DNA of 64,000 nucleotides from JBLHZY01 sp050633265 (GCA_050633265.1 JBOEGE010000011.1:62001-126000), one strand, 5' to 3'. Shown: positions 8,198 through 16,633, counted from the stretch's first letter. Numbers and translations: made by a program. The notes: generated from the sequence alone by a model not told the origin.

Positions 8198-8623
8198 ATG
8201 AACGATGAAATGGAAGATCTCCAAGAAGCGCATCCCGGTGCTGGGACGTTTCAGTTTGGGCCAACGAAAAAATCTTGCAATCATCGCATCGCACTGGTGA
8301 TCGCAGGCAAAAAGCGCGCCGCCTCTGCCCCTTTGGTCGAGTTTGAGGGCGATATGGAAGCCCTCCCCCAAGCCGGGCGGCGCGATATTGCTGTTGATTG
8401 GGATGGCGAACCCAAGCTGATCATCCGCACCAAGCGGGTGGAGCAGGTCCGCTTTTGCGATGTCACCGCCAAGATGGCCCTGGCCGAGGGCGAGGACGAA
8501 AGCCTTGAGGCATGGAAAGCCCGCCAACAAGCCGCCTTTGAAAAGGCCGGAATATTCGACCCTGAGATGATCATCGTCTTTGAGCATTTTGAGTTGTTTG
8601 AAGATTTGTCGGACCGCTACTAA
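8198..8623 (+). CDS. ASCH-domain protein, function unknown
   Basis: 141 residues. The middle and C-terminal parts (FEGDMEALPQAGRR, GEPKLIIRTKRVEQVRF, AEGEDESLEAWK, and FEHFELF near the end) match the ASCH/PUA-like fold found in small RNA-binding or nucleic-acid-modifying proteins. N-terminal NHRIALVIAG may place it in the group around YqfB-like amidohydrolases or coactivator-like ASCH proteins; this is uncertain. It sits between pheS and the secreted-protein gene, 26 bases after pheS, and is probably cotranscribed. No membrane segment or signal peptide is visible. Confidence 0.7.
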   Translation: MNDEMEDLQEAHPGAGTFQFGPTKKSCNHRIALVIAGKKRAASAPLVEFEGDMEALPQAGRRDIAVDWDGEPKLIIRTKRVEQVRFCDVTAKMALAEGEDESLEAWKARQQAAFEKAGIFDPEMIIVFEHFELFEDLSDRY

Positions 8624-8643
8624 CCCCGCCACAGGAAAACAAG

Positions 8644-9057
8644 ATGAACCGATCCGCGCCCCATAGCTCCGCCCCAAGCCGCGCCCTTTCGCGCGCGCTT
8701 TTGGCTGGGCTTTTGGCGGCAAGCGGCGCAGGCGCACAGGCCCAAACCCTCTGCGATCAGCTCGCGGGCGCATCGCTCATCGCCTCGGATCGCACCTTCC
8801 TTGGCGAAGTCAGCGATGGCCTCAACCAAGACTCGCTCTTCAATCGCTACGGCCCCCATGGCACCAAAACCGGCGTCGCCTCAATCTGGAACGAAAGCAG
8901 CCTCTACGGCTCGCCCGTTTCCGCCGCCTCCGCCTTCAATAAATACGCCAGCACCCCGCCCGTGCTTGTGCGCGATGGCGCGCCGCTGGCCTATGTCACA
9001 ACCAACCCTTCGATCCAGCCCCGGGTAAGCCCCGATCAGCTGCGGTCCTGCAAATAG
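8644..9057 (+). CDS. Secreted or periplasmic protein of unknown function
   Basis: 137 residues. The start ATG follows AGGA. Residues 1-33 form a signal peptide: a basic start, a long alanine/leucine-rich core, and a likely cleavage after AQAQ. The mature part has a repetitive pattern (LFNRYGPHGTK, IWNESSLYGSPVSAASAFN) and two cysteines, one near its start and one at its end, which may pair. I recall short secreted proteins with the same SIWN..YGS..S..SAFN pattern in other bacteria but know no function. It lies between the ASCH gene and pheT. Confidence 0.7.
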   Translation: MNRSAPHSSAPSRALSRALLAGLLAASGAGAQAQTLCDQLAGASLIASDRTFLGEVSDGLNQDSLFNRYGPHGTKTGVASIWNESSLYGSPVSAASAFNKYASTPPVLVRDGAPLAYVTTNPSIQPRVSPDQLRSCK

Positions 9058-9072
9058 CGCAAAGGTTCTCGG

Positions 9073-11469
9073 ATGAAATTCACTCTCTCATGGCTCAAAG
9101 AACACCTCGAAACTGAGGCGACTTTGGATGAAATCCTCTACGCGCTCACCGACCTTGGGCTTGAGGTTGAAGGCGTTGAAGATCCAGCCGAAAAGCTGCG
9201 CGATTTCACCATCGCCAAAGTGATCTCTGCCGAGCAACACCCGGATGCCGATAAGCTGCGCGTTTGCTCGGTGCAAAGCGGCGAGGGTGAAACGCAAATC
9301 GTTTGCGGCGCGCCCAATGCGCGCGCCGGCATTACGGTCGTTCTGGCCAAACCCGGGACCTATATCCCCGGCCTCGATATCACCATTTCTGTGGGAAAAA
9401 TTCGCGGTGTGGAAAGCTTCGGGATGATGGCCTCGGAAAAAGAACTTGAGCTCTCGGACGAGCACAACGGCATCATCGAGCTGCCCGCAGGCGAGATCGG
9501 CCAAAGCTTTGCCGATTATCTGGCGATCCATGATCCCGCCCGCGTTGATCCGGTGATCGAGATTGCCATTACCCCAAACCGCCCCGATGCGCTTGGCGTG
9601 CGCGGCGTTGCCCGTGATCTGGCCGCGCGCGGTCTTGGAACGCTAAAATCCCGCAAGGAAGCCGCGATCAAAGGCAGCTTCAAAAGCCCGATCAATGTGG
9701 TGATCGAGGAAAGTGCGGCTGAGAGCTGCAAAGTCTTCATGGGCCGCCTGATCAAAGGCGTGAAAAACGGCCCAAGCCCCGAATGGCTGCAAGCCCGCCT
9801 CAAGGCCATCGGGCTGCGCCCCATCTCTATCCTCGTCGATATCACCAACTTCTTCACCTACGATATGAACCGCCCCCTGCACGTCTTTGATGCGGGCAAA
9901 GTCGCGGGCGATCTGCGGGTGCATCTGGCCAAGGGCGGCGAAGAGCTGCTCGCGCTCGACGACAAAACCTATACCCTGCCCGCAGGCGCAACCGTGATAT
10001 CGGATGACAATGGCGTTGAAAGCATCGGCGGCATCATGGGCGGCCTTGCAAGCGGCTGCACCGAGGCCACGACGGATGTTTTCCTTGAGGCGGCTTTCTG
10101 GGACAATATCGCGATTGCCAAAGCGGGCCGCGCGCTGAAAATCAACTCGGATGCGCGCTATCGCAACGAGCGCGGCATCGATCCGGCCTATAACGCCCAA
10201 GCGCTTGATGACGCGACCGCGATGATCATCGAGCTATGCGGCGGCGAAGCATCAGAACCCGTGACCGCCGGCGCAACCCCCGACGTTTCGCGCGCCTATA
10301 AGCTTGATACAGACCGTGTTCAAAGCCTCGTCGGGATGGAAATTCCGCCCGAAACTCAGCGCGCCTCGCTGACCGCGCTTGGCTTTGAGATAAAGGGCGA
10401 TATGGCCCATGTGCCAAGCTGGCGCCCGGATGTTTTGGGCTCTGCTGATCTGGTGGAAGAGGTCGCGCGGATCGCCTCATTGACCCAGCTGCAAGGCAAG
10501 CCGATGGCCCGCCTAACCACCGGCGTTCCCGAGCCAATCCTCACACCAATGCAGCGGCGCGAAGGCGCGGCCCGGCGCGCAATTGCGGCCCTTGGCTACA
10601 ATGAATGCGTGACCTATTCCTTCATTGATGAAGCCTCTGCCAAGCTCTTTGACGGCGGCACAGATGCCACCAAGCTTGAAAACCCGATCTCCTCAGAAAT
10701 GAGCCATATGCGCCCCGATCTGCTGCCCGGCCTGCTCCAAGCGGCGGCCCGCAACCAAGCGCGCGGCTTTGCTGATATGGCGCTGTTTGAAGTGGGCGCG
10801 GTGTTCAAAGGCGGCGAACCGGGCGAACAGCATCTTCTGGCCGCAGGCATCCTTGTGGGCCACACAGGCCCGCGCGATCCCCACGGCGCGCGCCGCGGCG
10901 TTGATCTTTACGATGCCAAAGCCGATGCCGAAGCGGTGCTGGCCGCGATCGGCGCGCCCGCCAAGGTTCAAATCCAACGCGGGGCTGCTGATTGGTGGCA
11001 TCCGGGCCGCTCGGGCCGCATCTGTTTGGGGCCGAAAAAGGCGATGGCCGTCTTTGGCGAGATCCATCCCAAAGTGCTGCGCGACATGAATGTCAAAGGC
11101 CCCGCCGTTGGCTTTACCGTTTGGCTCGAAGAGCCGCCCTTCCCGCGCAATGCCTCCGCCTCGCGCGGCGCGCTTGCGCTTAATGATCTGCAAGCGGTCG
11201 AGCGCGACTTTGCCTTTGTTGTTGGGGCGGATGTCGATGCGCTGGCGCTGGTCAATGCGGCCTCTGGTGCAGACAAAGCGCTTATTGAAACCGTCTATGT
11301 GTTTGATGAATTCATCGGCGGATCACTCGGCGAGGGCAAGAAATCCATCGCGATTTCGGTGCGCCTTCAGCCCACCGAGAAGAACCTCAAAGAAGCCGAT
11401 ATCGAAGCGGTTAGCGCCAAGATCGTCGAGAAGGTTACAAAGGCCACCGGAGGCGCTTTGCGCGGCTAA
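9073..11469 (+). CDS. pheT: Phenylalanyl-tRNA synthetase beta subunit
   Basis: 798 residues, the full bacterial length. The order is an N-terminal tRNA-binding (EMAP-like) domain (about 40-150, with HPDADKLRVC), the B3/B4 editing region (about 210-390), the B5 domain (about 400-470), the catalytic-like core with RREGAARRAIAALGYNE, and the C-terminal anticodon-binding FDX-ACB domain (about 705-798, ending in KIVEKVTKATGGALRG). It pairs with PheS to charge tRNA-Phe and edits mischarged Tyr-tRNA. It starts 15 bases after the secreted-protein gene and ends before a strong terminator. Confidence 0.96.
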   Translation: MKFTLSWLKEHLETEATLDEILYALTDLGLEVEGVEDPAEKLRDFTIAKVISAEQHPDADKLRVCSVQSGEGETQIVCGAPNARAGITVVLAKPGTYIPGLDITISVGKIRGVESFGMMASEKELELSDEHNGIIELPAGEIGQSFADYLAIHDPARVDPVIEIAITPNRPDALGVRGVARDLAARGLGTLKSRKEAAIKGSFKSPINVVIEESAAESCKVFMGRLIKGVKNGPSPEWLQARLKAIGLRPISILVDITNFFTYDMNRPLHVFDAGKVAGDLRVHLAKGGEELLALDDKTYTLPAGATVISDDNGVESIGGIMGGLASGCTEATTDVFLEAAFWDNIAIAKAGRALKINSDARYRNERGIDPAYNAQALDDATAMIIELCGGEASEPVTAGATPDVSRAYKLDTDRVQSLVGMEIPPETQRASLTALGFEIKGDMAHVPSWRPDVLGSADLVEEVARIASLTQLQGKPMARLTTGVPEPILTPMQRREGAARRAIAALGYNECVTYSFIDEASAKLFDGGTDATKLENPISSEMSHMRPDLLPGLLQAAARNQARGFADMALFEVGAVFKGGEPGEQHLLAAGILVGHTGPRDPHGARRGVDLYDAKADAEAVLAAIGAPAKVQIQRGAADWWHPGRSGRICLGPKKAMAVFGEIHPKVLRDMNVKGPAVGFTVWLEEPPFPRNASASRGALALNDLQAVERDFAFVVGADVDALALVNAASGADKALIETVYVFDEFIGGSLGEGKKSIAISVRLQPTEKNLKEADIEAVSAKIVEKVTKATGGALRG

Positions 11470-11507
11470 TATAAAGCGGCGGCGCATTGCGCGGCCAAAG
11501 GCAAAAA

Positions 11508-11540
11508 GGGCCGCGCCATATTTCAGGCGCGGCCCCTTTT
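11508..11540 (+). terminator. Intrinsic terminator after pheT
   Basis: A perfect GGGCCGCGCC / GGCGCGGCCC stem with an 8-base loop is followed by CTTTT. It lies between the convergent pheT and glutathione transferase genes. Confidence 0.85.
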
Positions 11541-11558
11541 CCATCAGCTTAAAAAAGA

Positions 11559-12251
11559 TCAGCCAACCGGCGGGATCGCACGGCCGCGCGCCGCCGCTGG
11601 GCGGGCAAAGAAGCGCTCAACATAAGCAGGCACATTCTTGAGATCGCCGTATCCAACAACATCCTTCGCGCCGTAAAACTCAAGCGAGTTGATCCAAGGC
11701 GCAATGGCGATATCGGCAATCGAATAGTCATCCGCAATCCAATCGCGCCCCTCCAAACGGGCCTCTAACACGGCCAAAAGCCGCTTGGCCTCGCCAATAT
11801 AGCGATCCCGCGCGGTTGGGTCTTCCATCTTTGCGCCGGCGAATTTGTAGAAGAAGCCAAGCTGGCCAAGCATCGGCCCCAAGCCCCCCATCTGAAACAT
11901 CAGCCATTGCAGCACAGTGGCGCGCGCCTGGCCGGAAGCGGGAAGCAACTTGCCCGACTTTTCCGCCAGATAAATCAAGATCGCGCCGCTTTCAAACAGC
12001 TCGATTTGCTCCCCTTTTGCCCCATTGGGATCAATGATTGCGGGGATTTTATTGTTGGGGTTCAGGGCCAAAAACTCGGGGCTTTTTACATTCGCATCCG
12101 AAAGCGGCACCAAATGCGCCTCGTAAGGGATGCCCATTTCTTCAAGCGCGATAGAGACCTTTACGCCATTTGGCGTTGGGAAAGAATAAAGCTGCAATAG
12201 ATCGGGGTTTTTGGCGGGCCAGCGCGCTGTGATGGGATGGGTAACGGGCAT
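11559..12251 (-). CDS. Glutathione S-transferase family protein (YghU/YfcG-like)
   Basis: 230 residues. The N-terminal thioredoxin-like domain (about 17-100) has LYSFPTPNGVKVSIALEEMG, the glutathione-contacting NNKIPAI loop with its cis-proline, and LFESGAILIYLAEK. The all-helical C-terminal domain has DYSIADIAIAPW. The TPNG stretch in place of a Tyr/Ser/Cys active site is typical of the Nu-class YfcG/YghU group, which reduces disulfides with glutathione. The start ATG has AAGGA upstream. The gene converges with pheT and is a single-gene unit. Confidence 0.85.
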   Translation of the reverse strand: MPVTHPITARWPAKNPDLLQLYSFPTPNGVKVSIALEEMGIPYEAHLVPLSDANVKSPEFLALNPNNKIPAIIDPNGAKGEQIELFESGAILIYLAEKSGKLLPASGQARATVLQWLMFQMGGLGPMLGQLGFFYKFAGAKMEDPTARDRYIGEAKRLLAVLEARLEGRDWIADDYSIADIAIAPWINSLEFYGAKDVVGYGDLKNVPAYVERFFARPAAARGRAIPPVG

Positions 12252-12419
12252 AAGTTTCGTCCTTTGAAAATGACAGGGTTACGTAAGAATTCCCCTTTTA
12301 AATAAGCCATTTGCCGCTAATAAAAACATCAATGGGTTGCACATGATCTGCTAACCTATGTGCATCCGCGCACGAAATGATGCGGGTGTAATATAAACAA
12401 ACGCACACGAGGACTTAAA

Positions 12420-12854
12420 ATGCTAAAAGAATTCAAAGACTTCATCGCCAAGGGCAATGTCATGGACATGGCTGTTGGGATCATCATCGGGGCCGCGTTC
12501 ACAGCAATCGTTGCGTCGCTTGTTTCCGATCTCATCAATCCGATCATCGGCCTTTTCATGGGCGGGATCGACTTTACCAACAAATTTGCAGTTTTGAGCG
12601 GCGAAGTTGCTGCTGGCGCCACGTTGGAAGCCGCGCGTGAATCCGGCGCCGCCGTATTTGCTTATGGCTCGTTCATCATGGCGATCATCAACTTCCTGAT
12701 CATCGCATTTGTTGTGTTCATGCTGGTCAAGCAAGTGAACAAAGTGAAAGACGCTGCGAAGAAAGAAGAAGTCGAAGCGCCCGCCGCGCCCGCAGGCCCA
12801 ACGCAAGAAGAGCTGCTCGCCGAAATCCGCGACGCGCTGCTCAAGAAAAAGTAA
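12420..12854 (+). CDS. mscL: Large-conductance mechanosensitive channel
   Basis: 144 residues in the inner membrane, forming the pentameric channel that opens under osmotic downshock. The start MLKEFKDFIAKGNVMDMAVGIIIG is diagnostic (amphipathic N-terminal helix then TM1). TM2 is at about 80-103 and is followed by the cytoplasmic helix KKEEVEAPAAPAGPTQEELLAEIRDALLKK. A GAGGA site precedes the ATG. TATAAA at 12392-12397 could be its -10 box, but no convincing -35 is seen. A terminator follows directly. Confidence 0.96.
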   Translation: MLKEFKDFIAKGNVMDMAVGIIIGAAFTAIVASLVSDLINPIIGLFMGGIDFTNKFAVLSGEVAAGATLEAARESGAAVFAYGSFIMAIINFLIIAFVVFMLVKQVNKVKDAAKKEEVEAPAAPAGPTQEELLAEIRDALLKKK

Positions 12855-12879
12855 GCTTTTCCCATTCACGAGTGCTCAG

Positions 12880-12906
12880 GCCCGCCCTAACCCGGCGGGC
12901 CTTTTT
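12880..12906 (+). terminator. Intrinsic terminator after mscL
   Basis: A GCCCGCC / GGCGGGC stem with a 7-base loop is followed by CTTTTT. Confidence 0.85.
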
Positions 12907-12974
12907 CGTTGCGGGCTTTTCAAGGGCGGCAAAACCTTGTTGGATAGGGCAAGCCTTTCGAAGGAGTGCCCGAA

Positions 12975-13433
12975 ATGAGCGAGCTAGACGCAACAGATCG
13001 CCGCATATTGGCCGTTTTGCAAAAGGATGGCCGCATCTCCAATGCTGATTTGGCCGAGCGGGTCGCGCTTTCTGCAAGCGCCTGCCATCGCCGGGTTCAG
13101 CGCCTTGAGAGCGAGAAAATCATCCGCGCCTATGTCGCCATGCTCGATCCTCACAAGGTCGCGCGCCCCTCAACCGCCTTTGTCGAGATCACTCTAACAG
13201 GCCAGGCGGATGAAGTGCTCGAGACATTCGAGCGCGAAGTTGCCCGCATCGAGGATGTGCTGGAATGCCATCTGATGGCCGGCAAGGCGGATTATCTGAT
13301 CAAGGTCGTTGCCGCAGATACAGAGCATTTTGCCCAAATCCATCGCCTGCTGGCCCGCTTGCCCGGTGTTCAAACGATGCAAAGCTCCTTCGCCCTGCGC
13401 ACCGTATTCAAAACCACAGCGTTGCCCGTATGA
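12975..13433 (+). CDS. Lrp/AsnC family transcriptional regulator
   Basis: 152 residues. An N-terminal winged helix-turn-helix (DATDRRILAVLQKDGRIS, then LAERVALSASACHRRVQRLE, residues 5-55) is followed by the C-terminal RAM/AsnC effector domain with AFVEITL and ECHLMAGKADYLIKV. Such proteins sense amino acids and control amino-acid metabolism or transport. The ATG at 12975 is chosen because AAGGAG lies eight bases before it; an in-frame GTG three codons earlier overlaps that site. The target is not evident from the neighbours (mscL, a small orphan gene). Confidence 0.9.
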   Translation: MSELDATDRRILAVLQKDGRISNADLAERVALSASACHRRVQRLESEKIIRAYVAMLDPHKVARPSTAFVEITLTGQADEVLETFEREVARIEDVLECHLMAGKADYLIKVVAADTEHFAQIHRLLARLPGVQTMQSSFALRTVFKTTALPV

Positions 13434-13504
13434 GCGATTTTTATCATGAAGGCATGCGCGCCCAGAAAATGTGTTAGGGATGTGTAGAGCATAGGAGGTT
13501 TGAA

Positions 13505-13699
13505 ATGACTGTAGGAACCGACGTCACTATCCATATTTGGTACGATGAGGCTTTGGACGTTATCAAGATGCGAGTTGGGAAAAAGCTGACCAGCGTTAAT
13601 AATCGCCCCGAAAGTAAGCGAGGAAACCCCAGCCTTTACAAGAAGCTGGCGAGTGAACTTAAGGATGCGGGCAAAAAATTTCCTACCGGAGTGCCCTAG
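13505..13699 (+). CDS. Small hypothetical protein (64 residues)
   Basis: 64 residues preceded by AGGAGG six bases before the ATG, a stronger site than most genes here. The N-terminal half is beta-rich (TIHIWYDEALDVIKMRV); the C-terminal half is basic (ESKRGNPSLYKKLASELKDAGK). I recall short proteins with a similar SKRGNP.LY.KLA pattern in actinobacterial and phage-like contexts but know no function. The gene looks poorer in G+C and less biased in codon use than its neighbours, hinting at transfer. It stands alone between the Lrp gene and rpsU. Confidence 0.6.
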   Translation: MTVGTDVTIHIWYDEALDVIKMRVGKKLTSVNNRPESKRGNPSLYKKLASELKDAGKKFPTGVP

Positions 13700-13761
13700 T
13701 AAATCTAAAGGAAGTTTTAAGGCGGCACGAGCTCGCTCAATACTACCCCCCTAAAAACGAC

Positions 13762-13784
13762 AAACCCCCGGGCAATGCCGGGGG
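13762..13784 (-). terminator. Intrinsic terminator after rpsU
   Basis: On the minus strand a CCCCCGG / CCGGGGG stem with a short loop is followed by TTTGTCGTTTTT. Confidence 0.7.
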
Positions 13785-13827
13785 CTATCTCTGGCAGCCA
13801 AAGCCGCCGTTCGCACGTCAGGTAGAC

Positions 13828-14034
13828 TTACATCATACCTTCGCGTTGCGCTTTTTTACGAGCCAGCTTGCGAGCACGGCGAATCGCTTCGGCCTTCTCG
13901 CGCGCTTTTTTCTCGGACGGTTTCTCGAAATGTTGCTTGAGCTTCATTTCGCGGAAAACGCCTTCGCGCTGTAGCTTTTTCTTCAGGGCACGGAGCGCCT
14001 GATCGACGTTGTTATCACGAACACTTACCTGCAT
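13828..14034 (-). CDS. rpsU: 30S ribosomal protein S21
   Basis: 68 residues, strongly basic. The start MQVSVRDNNVDQALRALKKKLQREG and the stretch KKAREKAEAIRRARKLARKK are the S21 signature. S21 is a small-subunit protein involved in initiation. GAGAGG precedes the ATG. The gene has its own promoter (14086-14114) and terminator (13762-13784), so it is a single-gene transcript. Confidence 0.97.
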   Translation of the reverse strand: MQVSVRDNNVDQALRALKKKLQREGVFREMKLKQHFEKPSEKKAREKAEAIRRARKLARKKAQREGMM

Positions 14035-14085
14035 GTGGTTGTCACCACCTCTCTAAGTTAGATTTGCAAAATTGCAGGAAGTGGC

Positions 14086-14114
14086 CGTATAGCAAAGCGG
14101 CGCGCAGTTGTCTA
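14086..14114 (-). promoter_or_regulatory. Probable rpsU promoter
   Basis: On the minus strand TAGACA (one mismatch to TTGACA), a 17-base spacer and TATACG. Transcription would start roughly 45 bases before the rpsU ATG. Confidence 0.55.
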
Positions 14115-14148
14115 CTATGGCGATATGCAATGAAACGGAGGCTATCCG

Positions 14149-14823
14149 ATGCCATTTATTCCAAGCGATCCGACCCGCGAGGCACTGCTTGATGCGGCGA
14201 TCCCCCATGTGGCGTTTGATGGCTGGTCGCCTGTGACATTTGAGGCGGCCGTTGCGGATGCGGGGATCTCGCCCGAGCTGGCCGCGGCCGCGGCCCCGCG
14301 CGGCGCTGCGGATCTGGCTGCGGCCTATCACAAGCGTGGCGATCTCGCGATTGATCCGGCCAAGCTTGAGGGGCTGCGCTACTCTGAGAAGGTCACAGTC
14401 CTTGTTCGGATGCGGATCGAGGCCGTTGATAAGGAAATCGTGCGCCGCGGCATGGCGCTTTATGCGCTGCCCCATCTGGCCCCAGAGGGCGCGCGGCTTT
14501 TGTGGGAAACGGCGGATGCGATCTGGAATGCGCTTGGCGATACCTCGCGCGATTCCAATTGGTATTCCAAACGGGCGATCCTTTCGGGCGTTTTTGGCTC
14601 GACAGTGCTGTTCTGGCTCGGCGATCACTCCGAGGGCGATGCCGCCACTTGGGAATTTCTTGATCGGCGCATCGGCAATGTGATGCAGTTTGAGAAAACC
14701 AAAGCAAAGATGCGCGACAATAAGCTTTTGAGCGGGCTCTTTGCCCTGCCCAATGCGCTGCTCTCGCAAGTAAAAGCCCCCGCAGGCGTGGATCGCGATG
14801 ATCTTCCCGGGCGCGGCTACTAA
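14149..14823 (+). CDS. COQ9 family protein
   Basis: 224 residues. The protein matches bacterial COQ9 proteins: an N-terminal TetR-like helical part (TREALLDAAIPHVAFDGWSPVTFEAAV) and the COQ9 core with YALPHLAPEGARLLWETADAIWNALGDTS and NWYSKRAILSGVFGSTVLFWLGD. COQ9 binds lipid and assists ubiquinone hydroxylation by presenting the quinone intermediate. It is followed 39 bases later by a quinone oxidoreductase gene, which fits a quinone theme loosely. ACGGAGG precedes the ATG. Confidence 0.92.
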   Translation: MPFIPSDPTREALLDAAIPHVAFDGWSPVTFEAAVADAGISPELAAAAAPRGAADLAAAYHKRGDLAIDPAKLEGLRYSEKVTVLVRMRIEAVDKEIVRRGMALYALPHLAPEGARLLWETADAIWNALGDTSRDSNWYSKRAILSGVFGSTVLFWLGDHSEGDAATWEFLDRRIGNVMQFEKTKAKMRDNKLLSGLFALPNALLSQVKAPAGVDRDDLPGRGY

Positions 14824-14862
14824 GGCGCAACTGCGCAAAACATCCATCAAAACGAGGCTCCT

Positions 14863-15858
14863 ATGATCCCCAGTACAATGCGCGCCGTCGAAATCACAAC
14901 GCCCGGCGGCCCAGAGGTTCTTGTCGAGGCGACCCGCTCTGTGCCGCGCCCCGGGGCTGGGCAGATCTTGATCAAAGTGGCCTATGCGGGCGTCAATCGC
15001 CCCGATGCATTGCAGCGCGCGGGCAATTACGCGCCGCCCCCCGGCGCCTCCGATCTGCCCGGGCTTGAGGCCTCAGGCCATGTTGCCGCAATCGGTGAAG
15101 GGGTCTCGCAATGGGCTGTGGGGGATGCGGTTTGCGCGCTTTTGCCCGGCGGAGGCTATGCGCAATATGTGGTCACGCAGGCCGATCATGCGCTGCGCTT
15201 GCCAAAAAGGATGGGCCTCAAAGAAGCGGCCTGCCTGCCCGAGACATTTTTCACCGTTTATTCCAATGTGGTGATGCGCGGCGGGCTCAAAGCCGGGCAG
15301 ATATTCCTCGTGCACGGTGGCTCGTCCGGGATTGGCACAACGGCGATCCAATTGGCCAATGAAATGGGCGCGCGGGTCTTCACCACGGCCGGATCGGATG
15401 AGAAATGCGAAAAGTGCCGCGCGCTTGGGGCCGAGCGGGCGATCAATTACCGCGAAGAGGATTTCGTTGAGGTGCTTAAGGGCGAGGGCGGCGCAGATTT
15501 GATCCTCGATATGGTTGGCGGCAGCTATCTGCCGCGCAATGTAAAGGCGCTCGCCATGGATGGGCGGCTTCAGCAGATCGCCTTCCTGCAAGGCCCGAAA
15601 GTCGAGCTGAATTTTGCCCAAGTCATGGTCCGCAGGCTAACCATTTCAGGCAGCACCCTGCGCCCGCAAAGCGATGGCGCAAAGGCATTGATCGCCGCCG
15701 AATTGGCCCAAAACGTTTGGCCGCTGTTGGATGCTGGCCGGATCGCGCCTGTGATGGATAGCGAATTTCCGATGGCCGATGCCGCAGGCGCCCATGCCTT
15801 GATGGAAAGCAGCAAACACATCGGTAAAATCGTTCTCAACCTCGCCGAGGCACCCTAA
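14863..15858 (+). CDS. NADPH:quinone oxidoreductase, zinc-free MDR family (PIG3-like)
   Basis: 331 residues of the medium-chain dehydrogenase/reductase superfamily. The N-terminal GroES-like half has VAYAGVNRPDALQRAGNY; the nucleotide-binding half has VHGGSSGIGTTAIQLA. No structural or catalytic zinc cysteines are visible, as expected for quinone reductases of the PIG3/QOR type that use NADPH to reduce quinones or enones. It may be cotranscribed with the COQ9 gene. Its TAA stop overlaps by four bases the stop of the opposing lipoprotein gene. Confidence 0.88.
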   Translation: MIPSTMRAVEITTPGGPEVLVEATRSVPRPGAGQILIKVAYAGVNRPDALQRAGNYAPPPGASDLPGLEASGHVAAIGEGVSQWAVGDAVCALLPGGGYAQYVVTQADHALRLPKRMGLKEAACLPETFFTVYSNVVMRGGLKAGQIFLVHGGSSGIGTTAIQLANEMGARVFTTAGSDEKCEKCRALGAERAINYREEDFVEVLKGEGGADLILDMVGGSYLPRNVKALAMDGRLQQIAFLQGPKVELNFAQVMVRRLTISGSTLRPQSDGAKALIAAELAQNVWPLLDAGRIAPVMDSEFPMADAAGAHALMESSKHIGKIVLNLAEAP

Positions 15859-16424
15859 TTCGCTTCGGCAAAAAACGTCCCTTGCGTGATGTCGAAATCA
15901 AAATCGCCGCGCCCTGTGCCTGTCATGGTGCCGGCGATCAAATCGGCAGTGCCTTGATCATTGCGAAAGCGCCCCACAAGCGCGAGATCAACATCCGAAT
16001 AGCCCGTAAGCCCGCTCGCTACGCCGGAAATCTCCCCGGAGGCATAGGCATTCACAAAGCGGCCATTCACCTGCCCATTCAGCGAAAGCGCGCCGCCAAA
16101 CGTCTGCGCTGGAACGCCCTCTGAGATGTAATTGAGGTTCCTGACGCTGCCATTCACATTCGAAGAGCTGAAATTCACATTCATCGTAAGGTCGCCCATC
16201 ATCCCGTTGTTCACATTGGCCGAAGACGCGAGCTTGCCCACATATTGCACCGATCCCGAGCTAGGGATTTCATTCAGCGCAGAAGGCCCAACCGTTACCG
16301 CGCGCTGCATATCTGATTTCGCTGTTTGGAACTGCGCAAGGGAAAGGCTTGGCGCGCTTGGCGTTGAGCAAGCAGCAAGGCCCAAAAGGCCAGAGAAAAG
16401 CGCCAAAGAGCGAGAGATGTGCAT
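15855..16424 (-). CDS. Lipoprotein with TbpB-like beta-barrel domain
   Basis: 189 residues from the ATG at 16424, chosen because AAGGA precedes it and a lipoprotein signal follows directly (LLGLAACS, lipid-modified Cys near residue 19). The mature part is rich in Gly, Ser and Asn, and alternates short beta strands ending in GDFDFDITQGTFFAEAN, a pattern like the small barrel of transferrin-binding-protein-like surface lipoproteins. No iron or haem ligand motif is visible, so iron uptake is not implied. A truncated second copy lies about 210 bases upstream at 16634-16885. The gene is convergent with the quinone oxidoreductase, sharing a 4-base stop overlap. Confidence 0.7.
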   Translation of the reverse strand: MHISRSLALFSGLLGLAACSTPSAPSLSLAQFQTAKSDMQRAVTVGPSALNEIPSSGSVQYVGKLASSANVNNGMMGDLTMNVNFSSSNVNGSVRNLNYISEGVPAQTFGGALSLNGQVNGRFVNAYASGEISGVASGLTGYSDVDLALVGRFRNDQGTADLIAGTMTGTGRGDFDFDITQGTFFAEAN

Positions 16425-16440
16425 GTCGAATTCCTTGTCT

Positions 16441-16476
16441 GCATTTAGCGAGGCCCCGGGGCCAGTGGCTAAATGC
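16441..16476 (-). promoter_or_regulatory. Hairpin in the leader of the lipoprotein gene
   Basis: A perfect 9-bp inverted repeat, GCATTTAGC / GCTAAATGC, encloses GGCCCCGGGGCC, which can itself pair. It ends 17 bases upstream of the lipoprotein ATG, beside the ribosome site. No T-run follows, so it is not a normal terminator; an RNA stability or translation-control element, or a protein-binding palindrome, is possible. Confidence 0.4.
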
Positions 16477-16549
16477 AAGCGAGAAAGAATTCGTAAATGC
16501 GCGGGATTTGCTTGATGCAAATTTTAGCGAAATAGGATGTTTGGCTTAG

Positions 16550-16608
16550 GTCAAAACAACAAAAACCGCCGCGCTCACATTGGCAAACAGGCCCAGAACG
16601 CGGCGGTT
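16550..16608 (-). terminator. Intrinsic terminator after the relic lipoprotein copy
   Basis: A perfect 10-bp stem, AACCGCCGCG / CGCGGCGGTT, is followed on the minus strand by TTTGTTGTTTT. It sits just beyond the stop of the truncated copy, as a terminator of the once-intact gene would. Confidence 0.7.
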
Positions 16609-16633
16609 AGACACAAATACTTGTGCGAAAGCT

